In this document: positions 6,234 to 14,956 of the stretch, piece after piece
Numbering within the stretch: the stretch's first letter is position 1
Layout of the letters: each line of letters starts with the position of its first letter
Origin: an uncultured Flavobacteriales bacterium
GTDB taxonomy: Bacteria > Bacteroidota > Bacteroidia > Flavobacteriales_D > Parvicellaceae
Length of the DNA stretch: 34,847 bases
Assembly: GCA_913030835.1 (NCBI GenBank)
Contig: CAJWDP010000034.1
Coordinates: 1 to 34,847 of the forward strand
Direction of reading: 5' to 3'
Translations under genes and position numbers: made by a program
The notes under the pieces: model-generated
What the model was told of the DNA's origin: nothing
Seen by the model: only the letters and a program-made list of their open reading frames with translations
Databases searched by the model: none

Positions 6234-7313
6234 ATGAGTCTGACTGAAGAAGAGTTAAAGCGATACGACCGACACTTGCGACTGCTAGAAGTTGGTGTAA
6301 AGGGACAGGAAAAACTGAAGAACTCGAGCGTACTGGTCGTTGGTGCAGGAGGATTGGGTTGCCCAGCGCTACTCTATCTGAACGCTGCAGGTGTTGGCAC
6401 CATCGGCATTATTGATTTCGATGTGGTGGATCTTTCCAATTTACACAGGCAGGTGCTTTTTAACACGGCAGACATTGGAGAAAATAAAGCTCAAGTAGCC
6501 AAAAAGAAACTAACGGCCCAAAATTCGTTTGTACGTTGTATTGCTTTCGATGAGAAGCTGACCAACAAAAATGCACTGGATATTTTTAGCCAATTCGATG
6601 TGATCATCGACGGAACTGACAATTTTTCAACTCGGTATTTAGTGAATGATGCATGTGTTTTACTGGATAAACCATTGGTCTACGGAGCAATCAATAATTT
6701 CGAAGGACAAGTTTCTGTTTTCAATTATCAAGGTGGACCTTGCTATCGATGTCTTTTTCCGGAACCACCTGCACCAGGCTCGGTTCGCAGCTGCTCAGAA
6801 GCCGGTGTATTAGGGGTTTTACCCGGAATCATTGGTTCACAGCAAGCCAATGAAGCACTGAAAATAATTTTAGGTATCGGCGAACATTTGAGTGGCAGGC
6901 TATTGATTTACAATGCGTTGAATGCTAGTTTCAATCAGCTCATCTTGGAAAATACAACATGCGAATCCGCGGTTAAGAACAGCTCCGATTTCGAGAGCTA
7001 TAATTACGATTTCTTTTGCGGATTAGAGCAGGTTGCAGCCAATAGCATTTCACTCAAAGATTTTGAATCCCTGTCATCCAACACTATAGTACTTGATGTG
7101 CGCGAAGATTGGGAACAACCAAAAATTAACGACAAGAAAGTATTGGAAATTCCCTTAGCTGAATTACCTAAAAAACACGCCAGTATTCCTGTTGACATTC
7201 CCGTTTACGTTGTTTGTCAGAAAGGAGGCAGAAGCGCCTCTGCAATTGAATATCTTGAGAAGGAGTTTAGTTTTCAAAACCTGATCAATGTGAGTGAAGG
7301 AATGCTTGGATAA
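6234..7313 (+). CDS. moeB: MoeB/ThiF-type adenylyltransferase with C-terminal rhodanese domain
   Basis: A 359-residue E1-like enzyme that adenylates the C-terminal Gly-Gly of a sulfur carrier such as MoaD, so that sulfur can be loaded for molybdopterin synthesis. The N-terminal domain has YDRHLRL (11-17), the nucleotide loop GAGGLG (37-42), NLHRQ (69-73), DGTDN (126-130), the zinc pair Cys170-Cys173 and the catalytic Cys187 (SCSEAGVLGVLPG). The second zinc pair of E. coli MoeB is not kept as CxxC: only Cys243 and a distant Cys262 are present. Residues 270-359 are a rhodanese domain with active-site Cys328 in CQKGGRS, which could supply the persulfide sulfur. moaE follows 14 bp later. It could also serve ThiS. 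Confidence 0.88.
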   Translation: MSLTEEELKRYDRHLRLLEVGVKGQEKLKNSSVLVVGAGGLGCPALLYLNAAGVGTIGIIDFDVVDLSNLHRQVLFNTADIGENKAQVAKKKLTAQNSFVRCIAFDEKLTNKNALDIFSQFDVIIDGTDNFSTRYLVNDACVLLDKPLVYGAINNFEGQVSVFNYQGGPCYRCLFPEPPAPGSVRSCSEAGVLGVLPGIIGSQQANEALKIILGIGEHLSGRLLIYNALNASFNQLILENTTCESAVKNSSDFESYNYDFFCGLEQVAANSISLKDFESLSSNTIVLDVREDWEQPKINDKKVLEIPLAELPKKHASIPVDIPVYVVCQKGGRSASAIEYLEKEFSFQNLINVSEGMLG

Positions 7314-7327
7314 TAATCAAATGGATC

Positions 7328-7780
7328 ATGACCCAAAACAAAGAAAGAAAACCGAAAAACGTATTTGTAGAAGGCCCAATAACACCCGATAAGATTGCGA
7401 CCTCAATCAGCCACCACCAGCACAAAACACAAATTGGAGCACACGAAATTTTTTTAGGACAAGTTCGAGAAGATGTGATCGAAGGGAAAAAAGTTGTAGC
7501 TATCGACTATTCAGCCTACGAGGAAATGGCGTTAGAAGAATTTCACCGAATTAGAGAATCGGCCTTTGAAAAATTTGACTTAACGTGCATGCACATTTAT
7601 CATAGCATTGGTAGAGTAAAGACCGGGGAATTATCGCTTTTCATATTTACCTCATCTCCGCATCGAAAACCGGCCATGGATGCTTGCCGATTTCTGGTAG
7701 AGGAGATTAAAGCAAAGGTTCCCATTTTTGGCAAAGAGATTCTCGAAGACGAGACCCATGTGTGGAAAGTCAATCAATGA
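7328..7780 (+). CDS. moaE: Molybdopterin synthase large (catalytic) subunit MoaE
   Basis: A 150-residue MoaE, which with thiocarboxylated MoaD turns cyclic pyranopterin monophosphate into molybdopterin in the cytoplasm. Family motifs are clear: GQVRED (44-49), HSIGRVKTGE (92-101), SSPHRKPAMDACRFL (109-123), and KAKVPIFGKE with Lys130 and Lys136, the positions of the active-site lysines. The start ATG is 14 bp after the MoeB-like gene, so they form one transcript. It ends only 7 bp from the convergent moaC-moaB gene. Confidence 0.92.
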   Translation: MTQNKERKPKNVFVEGPITPDKIATSISHHQHKTQIGAHEIFLGQVREDVIEGKKVVAIDYSAYEEMALEEFHRIRESAFEKFDLTCMHIYHSIGRVKTGELSLFIFTSSPHRKPAMDACRFLVEEIKAKVPIFGKEILEDETHVWKVNQ

Positions 7781-7787
7781 TTCCAGA

Positions 7788-8702
7788 TCATGAATCGTGA
7801 CGGATGCCCTTGAAGACGCGGAATACATGAAGCAAAGGAGGAAACAGTGCATCCATGGATTCAGCTGCACCATTTGTTGATCCCGGAAGTGCCAACACCA
7901 ACGACTGGTCCTTCACACCGGCTAAACTTCTTGATAACATGGAATAAGGTGTTCGATCCTGACCATAGCTACGCATGGCTTCTGCTATACCCGGAATTTC
8001 TCTATCTAGCAGAGGCCGCAATGATTCAGGTGTAACGTCTCTTGGAGACAACCCTGTACCCCCGGTAAAAATGATCAGGTCCAGCTGTTGCTCAGCGTAC
8101 TTTTTTAATGTCGCTCCAATTACTTCGGGCTCATCCGGTATCACTTCCTGATTCGCTATTTCCGCATTCATTTTTACTAACTTATCAGCAATGGCAGCGC
8201 CTGCTTTATCCTGCTTTTTTCCGGACGACACAGAATCAGAACAAACAACGACCGCGGCACGAATTGTATCTTTAAACTTGTCGGTAAAATCAGATTTTCC
8301 ACCTTTTTTGCTGAGTAATCGAATACCTGCAATCTCCACTCCTTTATCCAAGGGCTTCAACATATCGTATATATTCAACGCCACGATACTTGCTCCGTGC
8401 ATGGCCTCTACTTCTACACCTGTTTTGTAAATCGTCTTGACCGTCACTAAAATGGATATTTCCAGACCATTCACTTCATAGTCAATACCCGTGTATTCGA
8501 TGGGCATTGGATGGCAATCCGGCAATAGCTCAGGTGTTTTCTTTACACCTAAAAGGCCGGCCGCTCTGCTCATGCTAAACACATCGCCTTTAGGAACTGC
8601 ATTGTTGTGGATTGCATCAATCGTCGCTTGCTCGCTGACTTTCACGATTGCCAGAGCGGTTGCAACTCTTAATGTGTTGGATTTAGCCGTTATATCTACC
8701 AT
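7788..8702 (-). CDS. moaCB: Bifunctional MoaC-MoaB/MogA fusion for molybdenum cofactor synthesis
   Basis: A 304-residue fusion. Residues 1-140 are MoaC, which with MoaA forms cyclic pyranopterin monophosphate: KKTPELLPDCHPMPI (54-68), TGVEVEAMHGASIVALNIYDMLK (94-116) and KKGGKSDF (132-139). Residues 147-304 are a MoaB/MogA domain that adenylates molybdopterin: FTGGTGLSPRDVTPES (212-227) and ALPGSTNGAAES (271-282). Such fusions are known in Bacteroidota. It is the last gene of a minus-strand run moeA-mobA-moaD-moaCB, 17 bp after moaD. The start is the ATG at 8700-8702. Confidence 0.9.
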   Translation of the reverse strand: MVDITAKSNTLRVATALAIVKVSEQATIDAIHNNAVPKGDVFSMSRAAGLLGVKKTPELLPDCHPMPIEYTGIDYEVNGLEISILVTVKTIYKTGVEVEAMHGASIVALNIYDMLKPLDKGVEIAGIRLLSKKGGKSDFTDKFKDTIRAAVVVCSDSVSSGKKQDKAGAAIADKLVKMNAEIANQEVIPDEPEVIGATLKKYAEQQLDLIIFTGGTGLSPRDVTPESLRPLLDREIPGIAEAMRSYGQDRTPYSMLSRSLAGVKDQSLVLALPGSTNGAAESMDALFPPLLHVFRVFKGIRHDS

Positions 8703-8719
8703 ACTTCACTATTCTTCGG

Positions 8720-8956
8720 TTATCCTCCCGCAAATGGAGGAAGTACTGCAATTTCAACATTTTCTTCCGAATCGGTCAACACATCACTCAATTTTCGATT
8801 GACCGAAACAGCGTAAGTAAATTCTTTCAAGCCCGGATGTCTCGATTCCAACACTTCTCTAACCTGCATTGAACTTGACACCTCTAATTCCCAATGTTCC
8901 TCACTCATTTCCAAATATTCGGCAATTGCTCCGAAGTACTTAACCACCAGTTTCAT
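8720..8956 (-). CDS. moaD: Molybdopterin synthase sulfur carrier subunit MoaD
   Basis: A 78-residue ubiquitin-like protein ending in the required Gly-Gly (PPFAGG), which is adenylated and thiocarboxylated by the MoeB-like enzyme and inserted into MoaE. It starts MKLVVKYFGAIAEYLEM, with the usual beta-grasp beginning, and carries VSVNRKLSD and VEIAVLPPFAGG. It overlaps the 3' end of mobA by 17 bp, suggesting translational coupling. Confidence 0.92.
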   Translation of the reverse strand: MKLVVKYFGAIAEYLEMSEEHWELEVSSSMQVREVLESRHPGLKEFTYAVSVNRKLSDVLTDSEENVEIAVLPPFAGG

Positions 8957-9518
8957 TGTATCCTTTATTTATATCGGCTTTCGTATTCAGATTACTGAAT
9001 ATCCGAACATCAAAATCAACCGATGATTCTTCAACGTCAATAATTGTGCATCCCGCTTTTTCGTTGACCAAACTCAATTTTAGCTCATCTGAATCGATAG
9101 CCTCCCGAAAAATGGATAGAGCACTTTTTCGATACACACCCATAAGCTGGTGGGTCTTTCCATTGCATCTTGGCAGAGTAACACCATTCGATGATACTTG
9201 CATAATCCATTCAATAAATTCAGTGGTCACCAAAGGCACATCACAGCTCAAGCAAATGTTCAGCTCAGTGGATGAATAATGCAAACCGGTATATATTCCT
9301 CCTACGGGACCTTTTTGGGGAATGAGGTCTGAATAAACAGGGTAACCAAATTGTCCGTACCGTTCGTCGCTGGCTACAATCAGAATGTGATCCACCGCCC
9401 CTTGCAACGCAACCAATATGTGTTCAATCATCGATTTCCCATCGTATTCGACTAATCCCTTCTCCTCTCCCATTCTTGAGCTCGCTCCCCCAGCCAATAT
9501 GATTCCAGTACTTTTCAT
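8940..9518 (-). CDS. mobA: Molybdenum cofactor guanylyltransferase MobA
   Basis: A 192-residue nucleotidyltransferase with the signature ILAGGASSRMGEEKG near the N-terminus, followed by SDLIPQKGPVGGIYTGL and LSCDVPLVTTEFI. It transfers GMP from GTP to molybdopterin-Mo to form the guanine dinucleotide cofactor. This implies that the cell has enzymes of the DMSO reductase type, none of which is in this window. A MocA-like cytidylyl activity is less likely from the motif. The gene overlaps moeA by ATGA and moaD by 17 bp. Confidence 0.85.
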   Translation of the reverse strand: MKSTGIILAGGASSRMGEEKGLVEYDGKSMIEHILVALQGAVDHILIVASDERYGQFGYPVYSDLIPQKGPVGGIYTGLHYSSTELNICLSCDVPLVTTEFIEWIMQVSSNGVTLPRCNGKTHQLMGVYRKSALSIFREAIDSDELKLSLVNEKAGCTIIDVEESSVDFDVRIFSNLNTKADINKGYNETGG

Positions 9519-10693
9519 AACCTATCCGGAATTAGATACACATCCACTTCACTTCCTGCTTGAACTTCAGTTCTATCCTCTGGTATAAAAGCTAGACAAT
9601 TTGCGTCAATGAAAGAGCTAAGCATGGATGAGTTTTGCTTTGGATTGATCTCCACTACCCCTTCTTTTATTTTTGCTTTTAGGAATTGAGCGCGATTGCC
9701 CTTTTTCACAAACGTAGTTGACAGCTCCGCCTTGCATTTTTCAAGGGAGGAATCTGAATGCCCCATCAATCGCCTGATACCCGGAAGCACATACATTAAA
9801 AAACAGGTAAGTGCTGCAGCCGGATTCCCGGGTAGTGCAAAAATGTGTTTGTGATTTTTACATCCGTAATAAAGTGGTTTGCCCGGTTTTTGATTGACCT
9901 TGTAAAATACCTCTCGTACTTGTAGCTCATTCAGCGACTTACCGACAAAATCATAATCACCGACGGAAATACCTCCGGTTGCGACAATCAAATCATTTTT
10001 CTTTATCGCTTGATCCATGCATGCTTTGGTAGAAACAAAATCATCCTGTACAAAAGACACCTTACAATCCAATCCCAATGAGCGAATAAAGGTACTCAGT
10101 GTTGATGCATTCGATTCATAGATCTTACCCGGTTCAAGTTGATTACCCGGTTGTATTAGCTCGTTTCCCGTAACAATTAGTTCTATTTTCGGCTTTCGAA
10201 TCACCTGAACACATTTGATCCCTAAACCACTTAGGAACCCAATTGCTGCCACATTCAATTTGGAGCCTTTTCTCAATACCAGATCCCCTTTAGAAATTTC
10301 TTCTCCCTGTCTCCGTATGTTCGCTGAGTCACGGATCAATCCTCTTGGACGAATGATCGTTCCATCCACATCAACCACTTCTTGAGGTACGACAGATCTC
10401 GTTCCTGCAGGCACCATTGATCCCGTAAATATTCGTGATGCCTCGCCATCCAAAAGAGTCAAGTCATCCGTTGAATCTCCTGCTTTTAATTCTGATTTAA
10501 TGACATAATCACTATGTCCGCCGCAAACAGCGTAACCATCCATTGCCGACTGATCAAAAGGAGGCATATCAATTGGAGCAAAAATATCCTCCGCCAAGCA
10601 ACAACCATTTGCTTCAGTAAGCACTACCTCAATCGGATTCAATTCCTTTATAGTTCCCTTAATTTTTTCTATGGCCTCATAGACACTAATCAT
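9515..10693 (-). CDS. moeA: Molybdopterin molybdenumtransferase MoeA
   Basis: A 392-residue MoeA, which inserts molybdate into adenylated molybdopterin. Motifs in order: MPPFDQSAMDGYAV (43-56), RRQGEEISKGDLVLRKG (127-143), IVTGNEL (173-179), VATGGISVGDYDFV (237-250), KPGKPLYYG (269-277) and ALPGNPAAAL (286-295). Length is as usual for the family. It heads the run moeA-mobA-moaD-moaCB and lies 58 bp downstream of the DUF58 gene. A plausible promoter lies directly upstream. Confidence 0.93.
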   Translation of the reverse strand: MISVYEAIEKIKGTIKELNPIEVVLTEANGCCLAEDIFAPIDMPPFDQSAMDGYAVCGGHSDYVIKSELKAGDSTDDLTLLDGEASRIFTGSMVPAGTRSVVPQEVVDVDGTIIRPRGLIRDSANIRRQGEEISKGDLVLRKGSKLNVAAIGFLSGLGIKCVQVIRKPKIELIVTGNELIQPGNQLEPGKIYESNASTLSTFIRSLGLDCKVSFVQDDFVSTKACMDQAIKKNDLIVATGGISVGDYDFVGKSLNELQVREVFYKVNQKPGKPLYYGCKNHKHIFALPGNPAAALTCFLMYVLPGIRRLMGHSDSSLEKCKAELSTTFVKKGNRAQFLKAKIKEGVVEINPKQNSSMLSSFIDANCLAFIPEDRTEVQAGSEVDVYLIPDRL

Positions 10694-10710
10694 GCTGATG
10701 ATTTTATGAA

Positions 10711-10742
10711 TAAATCTAATTGTTCAAATGCTCTTCGCCAAA
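10711..10742 (-). promoter_or_regulatory. Possible promoter of moeA-mobA-moaD-moaCB
   Basis: On the minus strand TTTG (10739-10742), a 20-bp spacer and TAGATTTA (10711-10718) resemble the Bacteroidota promoter, with A for G at the last -7 position. The start codon of moeA would be only about 10 nt from the transcription start. Confidence 0.35.
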
Positions 10743-10751
10743 CGACACAGA

Positions 10752-11672
10752 CTAAACAACCATTTTCTGCCTTTTGATCAGATAGTGTAGCAGAATATTG
10801 TTATACCCGGATTGTATATCGCAATCAACAAAATCGATCATGTATTGGCCACACTTTAGCTGAAGCGCACGTTTTTTAGTCTCGGCCATCTCCTTGAACT
10901 TCTCCTTATACTGATTCGGGTTTAGTTTGATGGATTCACCCGATTCCATATCTACAAACGTGTAAGGACGATTTTCAAAATCTAGATTGAGCTCCTTTCC
11001 TTCGTCTCGAACATGAAAAACAATTACCTCGTGCTTCGCATGACGCAAATGTTGCAGAGCTGAAAAAATTTGATCCGAATTCTCGCTGGTCAGCATATCA
11101 CTAAATATGCAAACCAAGCTTCTCCTCGGAATGTTTTCAGCAATTTCATGCAGTGTTTCCGCAACAGTCGTAGATTTTTGATTGGAGGGTTCATAATCGA
11201 AAAGCGTCTTTTCCAATTCGGCATAGATAAATCGATGGTGAGCCAGGCTACTTTTAGCAGGTGTATGCACCTCCAGTCGATCTGAAAACAAACTCAAACC
11301 TACGGCATCTCTTTGTTTCCGAAACAAATAGGCCAACGCGGCTGCCGCATGTGCAGAAAAATTTATTTTGTTCCATTGCTCTTTGCTAGGAAAATACATC
11401 GAGCTGGACGCATCAATGACCAACTGGCACCTTAAGTTTGTCTCTTCTTCGTACCGCTTAATGAATAACTTATCGGTACGAGCATAAAGCTTCCAGTCTA
11501 TGTGCTTGGTTGATTCTCCTTTATTGTACAGGCGGTGTTCTGCAAATTCTACGGAAAACCCATGGAACGGACTCTTATGCATTCCGGTAATAAAGCCTTC
11601 CACCGCCTGTTTAGCGAGGAATTCAAACCCACCAAGTGCCCTGATCTGCTGTCTGTTTATCGTTCTTTGCAC
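10752..11672 (-). CDS. DUF58 / vWA-like domain protein
   Basis: A 306-residue DUF58 protein. It has the family block from about 26 to 75 (GFITGMHKSPFHGFSVEF, LYNKGESTKHIDWKLYARTDKLFIKRYEEE), then a von Willebrand A-like domain with the metal-site motif DASSSM (Asp87, Ser89, Ser91). DUF58 proteins are usually partners of MoxR AAA ATPases, but no MoxR gene is in view, so it stands alone or its partner is elsewhere. There is no signal peptide, so it is cytoplasmic. The start is GTG at 11670-11672; the next Met would remove conserved sequence. A -7-like TACTTTTA (11677-11684, minus) ends 4 nt before it. Confidence 0.8.
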   Translation of the reverse strand: MQRTINRQQIRALGGFEFLAKQAVEGFITGMHKSPFHGFSVEFAEHRLYNKGESTKHIDWKLYARTDKLFIKRYEEETNLRCQLVIDASSSMYFPSKEQWNKINFSAHAAAALAYLFRKQRDAVGLSLFSDRLEVHTPAKSSLAHHRFIYAELEKTLFDYEPSNQKSTTVAETLHEIAENIPRRSLVCIFSDMLTSENSDQIFSALQHLRHAKHEVIVFHVRDEGKELNLDFENRPYTFVDMESGESIKLNPNQYKEKFKEMAETKKRALQLKCGQYMIDFVDCDIQSGYNNILLHYLIKRQKMVV

Positions 11673-12053
11673 CGTGTAAAAGTAACGAATTGAACACTGG
11701 AAAAGTATTTTGATCCTCGAATGTTGAGTTTCCCATAAAATTCTAAGATTGTTTCAGCCTTTGCTCTTCTATATACTACTATACGGAAGGCTGCGATTAA
11801 TCCCCCTTAATTATTCTTATTTAGGACGTAGATTGATATTTATCAATAAACTGTGCAACAAAATGAATAATCCTACGTTGACTTAAATAACTTTCTGTAA
11901 ATCCGCCGGGATCACCCTTGTTTTTCACCCCTCAATTTACGGTAACATTTTGTTTCTTAACATCTTAGCGCGTCAAAGACATTTTTTGTTATTTCACGTG
12001 TTACTTTTTTATTGTTTTATGTTATAAGAAGTAAATCAGTAGAAAAGAGTGTA
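11673..12053. other. 381-bp intergenic region between divergent genes
   Basis: I see no coding frame here. It separates the minus-strand DUF58 gene from the plus-strand sigma factor gene, so it should hold promoters for both. Its clearest element is the FNR-type palindrome at 11832-11847. A longer dyad, ACGTAG (11826-11831) and CTACGT (11873-11878), brackets it. A TTTG at 11985-11988 lies in the right area for the sigma factor promoter, but no well-spaced -7 element was found. Confidence 0.5.
11832..11847. promoter_or_regulatory. Perfect FNR/CRP-family-type palindrome
   Basis: ATTGATATTTATCAAT is a 16-bp perfect palindrome whose core TTGAT-N4-ATCAA equals the classic FNR box. It lies 160 bp from the DUF58 start and about 207 bp from the sigma factor start. 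The match is seen; binding by a Bacteroidota CRP/FNR-family regulator is inference, and chance is possible in AT-rich DNA. Confidence 0.45.
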
Positions 12054-12650
12054 ATGTTAACCATAAATTCTTCTGAATACATGCATACACAGAGTAGGTA
12101 TCACAAAACAAACGATCAATTATTGGAAGAAAACACATATGTGGAAGCTTCCAAAAAAGATCCAGCAAGGTTCGAATATTTATACAACAAATATCACGAA
12201 CAGATTTTTAGATACGTATGGCAGCGCATGGATGATAAGGATTTAGCTTTTGATGTTACTTCTCAGGTATTTATGAAAGCTCTTGCAAATATCCACAAGT
12301 ACCAATTTCGAGGCGTACCATTCGCTTCCTGGCTCTATCGAATAGCCAAGAGTGAAGTATACCAATCGTTTAAAGAGAAAAAAGCAAAAAGAACGGTCAA
12401 CATTGAATCCTCTCAAGTTTATGAGATCATTGAAGAACTGGAAGAAGACTGCAATGAAGCACTAAAGGAGGAGCTTATCCGACGCATCGCAGAACTTCCC
12501 GAACAGGATCTTCAACTAATAGAATTGAGATTTTTTGAAAAACACTCTTATCGTGAGATCGGCGAAATCATGGATCTGACTGAAAACAACGCCAAAGTCA
12601 GGGCCTATCGAGTTCTCAAGAAACTTCAAAAACAATTCCAAACGGAATAA
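12054..12650 (+). CDS. ECF-type RNA polymerase sigma factor
   Basis: A 198-residue sigma-70 family protein with only regions 2 and 4. Region 2: FEYLYNKYHEQIFRYVWQR, then DVTSQVFMKALANI and FASWLYRIAKSEVYQ. Region 4: LPEQDLQLIELRFFEKHSYREIGEIMDLTENNAKVRAYRVLKKL, a helix-turn-helix for -35 recognition. I start at the ATG at 12054; an upstream TTG at 12012 and a later ATG at 12081 are alternatives. The next gene, 5 bp downstream, encodes a single-pass membrane protein that may act as its anti-sigma partner. Its target promoters, perhaps including its own, cannot be read here. Confidence 0.88.
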   Translation: MLTINSSEYMHTQSRYHKTNDQLLEENTYVEASKKDPARFEYLYNKYHEQIFRYVWQRMDDKDLAFDVTSQVFMKALANIHKYQFRGVPFASWLYRIAKSEVYQSFKEKKAKRTVNIESSQVYEIIEELEEDCNEALKEELIRRIAELPEQDLQLIELRFFEKHSYREIGEIMDLTENNAKVRAYRVLKKLQKQFQTE

Positions 12651-12655
12651 GCATT

Positions 12656-14422
12656 ATGGAAGAGAGAAAGATTAACATAGACAGAAAGCCTTTAACATCC
12701 GAAGAAATAGCATCCAGAAGAAATTTTGACTCTGTACTGTCGGGTTCCAAAGTATTTTCCAAGCCACCTTTTTACAAGACCGGTTGGTTTACTATCGGGA
12801 TAGCAGTGATTGCCGTTACAGTGACGACTACCGTCGCCTCGCTGATCATAGATGGCGATGAACAAAATGACCAGCTTGCGGAAAACAGTCAAACGAATTC
12901 AGCTCCTTTGATCGAAGACGATTTTGACTATACTGATGACACCCCTTGTATCCAACCCCCTCTGAAAGAATTGGATGTCGAATACTCAAGCTACTTTGTG
13001 AATGCTGAAGACGGAGGAACGCTAGTCCACCATACAGGATCTGAAATTACGATTCCGCCGCATGCATTTGAGGACGATGATGGGAATCGATTAGCTGGAC
13101 CGATTGAAATCAGGTACCGAGAATTTCACGATCAGCTCGACATTTTCCTCAGCGGAATACCCATGGAATATGACTCTGCAGGCACAACGTATAATTTTGA
13201 ATCTGCCGGTATGCTTGAAATTCTTGGCTATCAAAACGATCATCCGGTAAATATCAGGCCCGAAGAATCCATCGAAATTAACCTAAGCTCAAGTAATCCC
13301 AGTCCTACCTTCAATGTGTATTACTTGGATCAGGACAATAAAGAGTGGGTCAACAAGGGAAAAGACAATATTATCAGTGCTCAACCGGAAGATCAGCTCG
13401 TACAGCTCTCATCGGAAGAAATACAAATGCAACCCGAAGTTGTTGAATGCAACAAACTGGTTTCTCAACTTACCAAAGACAAAGAAACGATTGCGGCGGA
13501 GGTACAAGAGGCTGTTAAGCAAACCGATCTAACTCGAGCAGAGAAACCAAATGAACCGAAAAGAGTAAATGAAAATAATTACAGCTTCGATCTTTCGGTC
13601 GATCCATCCGAATTTCCTGAATTGAGTAGCTATAAAGGAGTGGTTTTTGAAGTTTCGCCCGAAGAAAAATCATTTAATTCTCAAGTTTTCCAGGTGGAAT
13701 GGAGTGATGCCCAAATCAGCAAGAATGATGAAGGCAACCATTACGAAATCACCTTAACAAAGGGCAATAGAAAAGAGACCTATAAGGTAATGCCTGCACT
13801 AAAAGGACAGGATTTTAAAAATGCGTACAGAGCATTTGAAGAAAAATTTGATCAATACCAAAAACAGTTGACAACAAGACTTGAAACTGAAGCCAAAAAG
13901 AAAGCAGAGTATCAGGAAAAAATACGTGCTCTAGAAGAGGCTCAGGAACGGCAAAAGAGACTTTTTGATCAATATCGTGTAAATATGGAATTGATCTCTG
14001 GGAATGCTAAATCAGAACAAAAGATCAGTGTAAGAACGAAAGTCAGCAGAGTTTTCTCCATCATGTCTTTCGGTGTTTACAATAGTGATAGAACCATCCC
14101 TGCAAAACCTAATGGACAGAAATTCATGGCATCGTTCGTTAGTATAAATCAAGAACCATTACTTCTTGAAACTGCCCAGCTGATTGAAAAAAACACAAAT
14201 TCAGTGTACAATTATTCAAGCACAGAATTTGAAAAATTCAAAATGGATCCAAAAGAGGACAACCTATTATTGGCCATTACCCCATCCGGAAAACTTGGAT
14301 TTTTCGACTCAGAATACATGCATTCCATTTCACCAAAGGCAAAGGAGCATACCTTTCATGTTAATCTTTTTGATGTAAGTAAAATGTCACGGCAAGAACT
14401 GAGAGACAAACTGGGATACTGA
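12656..14422 (+). CDS. Large single-pass membrane protein with ZU5-like region; possible anti-sigma partner
   Basis: A 588-residue protein. Residues 1-43 are cytoplasmic and charged, 45-65 form one membrane helix, and the rest should be periplasmic. Residues 118-235 look like a ZU5-type beta domain (GGTLVHHTGSEITIPPHAFED, then PIEIRYREF and FESAGMLEI). Residues 387-440 are a strongly charged coiled coil. Near 466-480 RVFSIMSFGVYNSDRT recurs in Bacteroidota envelope proteins, as I remember. Topology and position after the ECF gene fit an anti-sigma factor, but the N-terminal 43 residues show no clear zinc anti-sigma motif (no HxxxCxxC). The role is therefore inference. Confidence 0.65.
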   Translation: MEERKINIDRKPLTSEEIASRRNFDSVLSGSKVFSKPPFYKTGWFTIGIAVIAVTVTTTVASLIIDGDEQNDQLAENSQTNSAPLIEDDFDYTDDTPCIQPPLKELDVEYSSYFVNAEDGGTLVHHTGSEITIPPHAFEDDDGNRLAGPIEIRYREFHDQLDIFLSGIPMEYDSAGTTYNFESAGMLEILGYQNDHPVNIRPEESIEINLSSSNPSPTFNVYYLDQDNKEWVNKGKDNIISAQPEDQLVQLSSEEIQMQPEVVECNKLVSQLTKDKETIAAEVQEAVKQTDLTRAEKPNEPKRVNENNYSFDLSVDPSEFPELSSYKGVVFEVSPEEKSFNSQVFQVEWSDAQISKNDEGNHYEITLTKGNRKETYKVMPALKGQDFKNAYRAFEEKFDQYQKQLTTRLETEAKKKAEYQEKIRALEEAQERQKRLFDQYRVNMELISGNAKSEQKISVRTKVSRVFSIMSFGVYNSDRTIPAKPNGQKFMASFVSINQEPLLLETAQLIEKNTNSVYNYSSTEFEKFKMDPKEDNLLLAITPSGKLGFFDSEYMHSISPKAKEHTFHVNLFDVSKMSRQELRDKLGY

Positions 14423-14428
14423 TCTGAT

Positions 14429-14956
14429 ATGGCAAAAGCACTGTGCATACTTTTTACTGCTTTGATGTGTTTTACATCTGCAGTGCATGCGCAGAAAATC
14501 GGCACCATTACGGTAAAAAAGGAAAAATCAACCGAAAGTTCATACGAATCTGCAGATCATCCCATGAAACAGGAATACATGAGGGGGTTATTTTATTCTG
14601 CCAAGATGAAAGATGAGCGCGTACATAATCCAAAATTCCAATTTCTGAAGAGATCCTCCAGATACTATTTTTATTTCTTGAACGACAAGGAAGTTTGCTT
14701 CTTTCGATCGCGAAAAAAACCCCGACACCACTTCAACCACATCCATTCCATCCCAATGAAATTGTTGGATGAGATTGGTGAATATGAAATCTACGATGGT
14801 GAGTTATACATAGAGATGAAATCTGTACATTCAAATCAGATATTCAGATACACAGGACAGGCCAACTCAAAACAAATTTGGCTGGGGAGTAGATCAGCAT
14901 ATCAAAAAAAGATGCAACTTGATGTATATTTGACGAAATGCACGGATCAAAATTAA
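14429..14956 (+). CDS. Small secreted protein of the sigma-factor operon (GTITVKKE type)
   Basis: A 175-residue protein with a Sec signal peptide ending ...SAVHAQ near residue 22. The mature protein begins KIGTITVKKEKS and includes SRYYFYFLNDKEVCFF and a basic patch RSRKKPRHHFNHIH. The start GTITVKKE and the YFYFL block recur in the protein at 15716-16225, so they are probably paralogues. I recognise no enzyme motif. It follows the ZU5-like gene by 6 bp and overlaps the next gene by 19 bp. Location should be periplasm or cell surface. Confidence 0.65.
   Translation: MAKALCILFTALMCFTSAVHAQKIGTITVKKEKSTESSYESADHPMKQEYMRGLFYSAKMKDERVHNPKFQFLKRSSRYYFYFLNDKEVCFFRSRKKPRHHFNHIHSIPMKLLDEIGEYEIYDGELYIEMKSVHSNQIFRYTGQANSKQIWLGSRSAYQKKMQLDVYLTKCTDQN

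Noticed and set aside
7775-7800. Short inverted repeat GATTC/GAATC between the convergent moaE and moaC-moaB stops
   Set aside because: The stem is only 5 bp, AT-rich and lacks a T run, so a terminator call is not supported.
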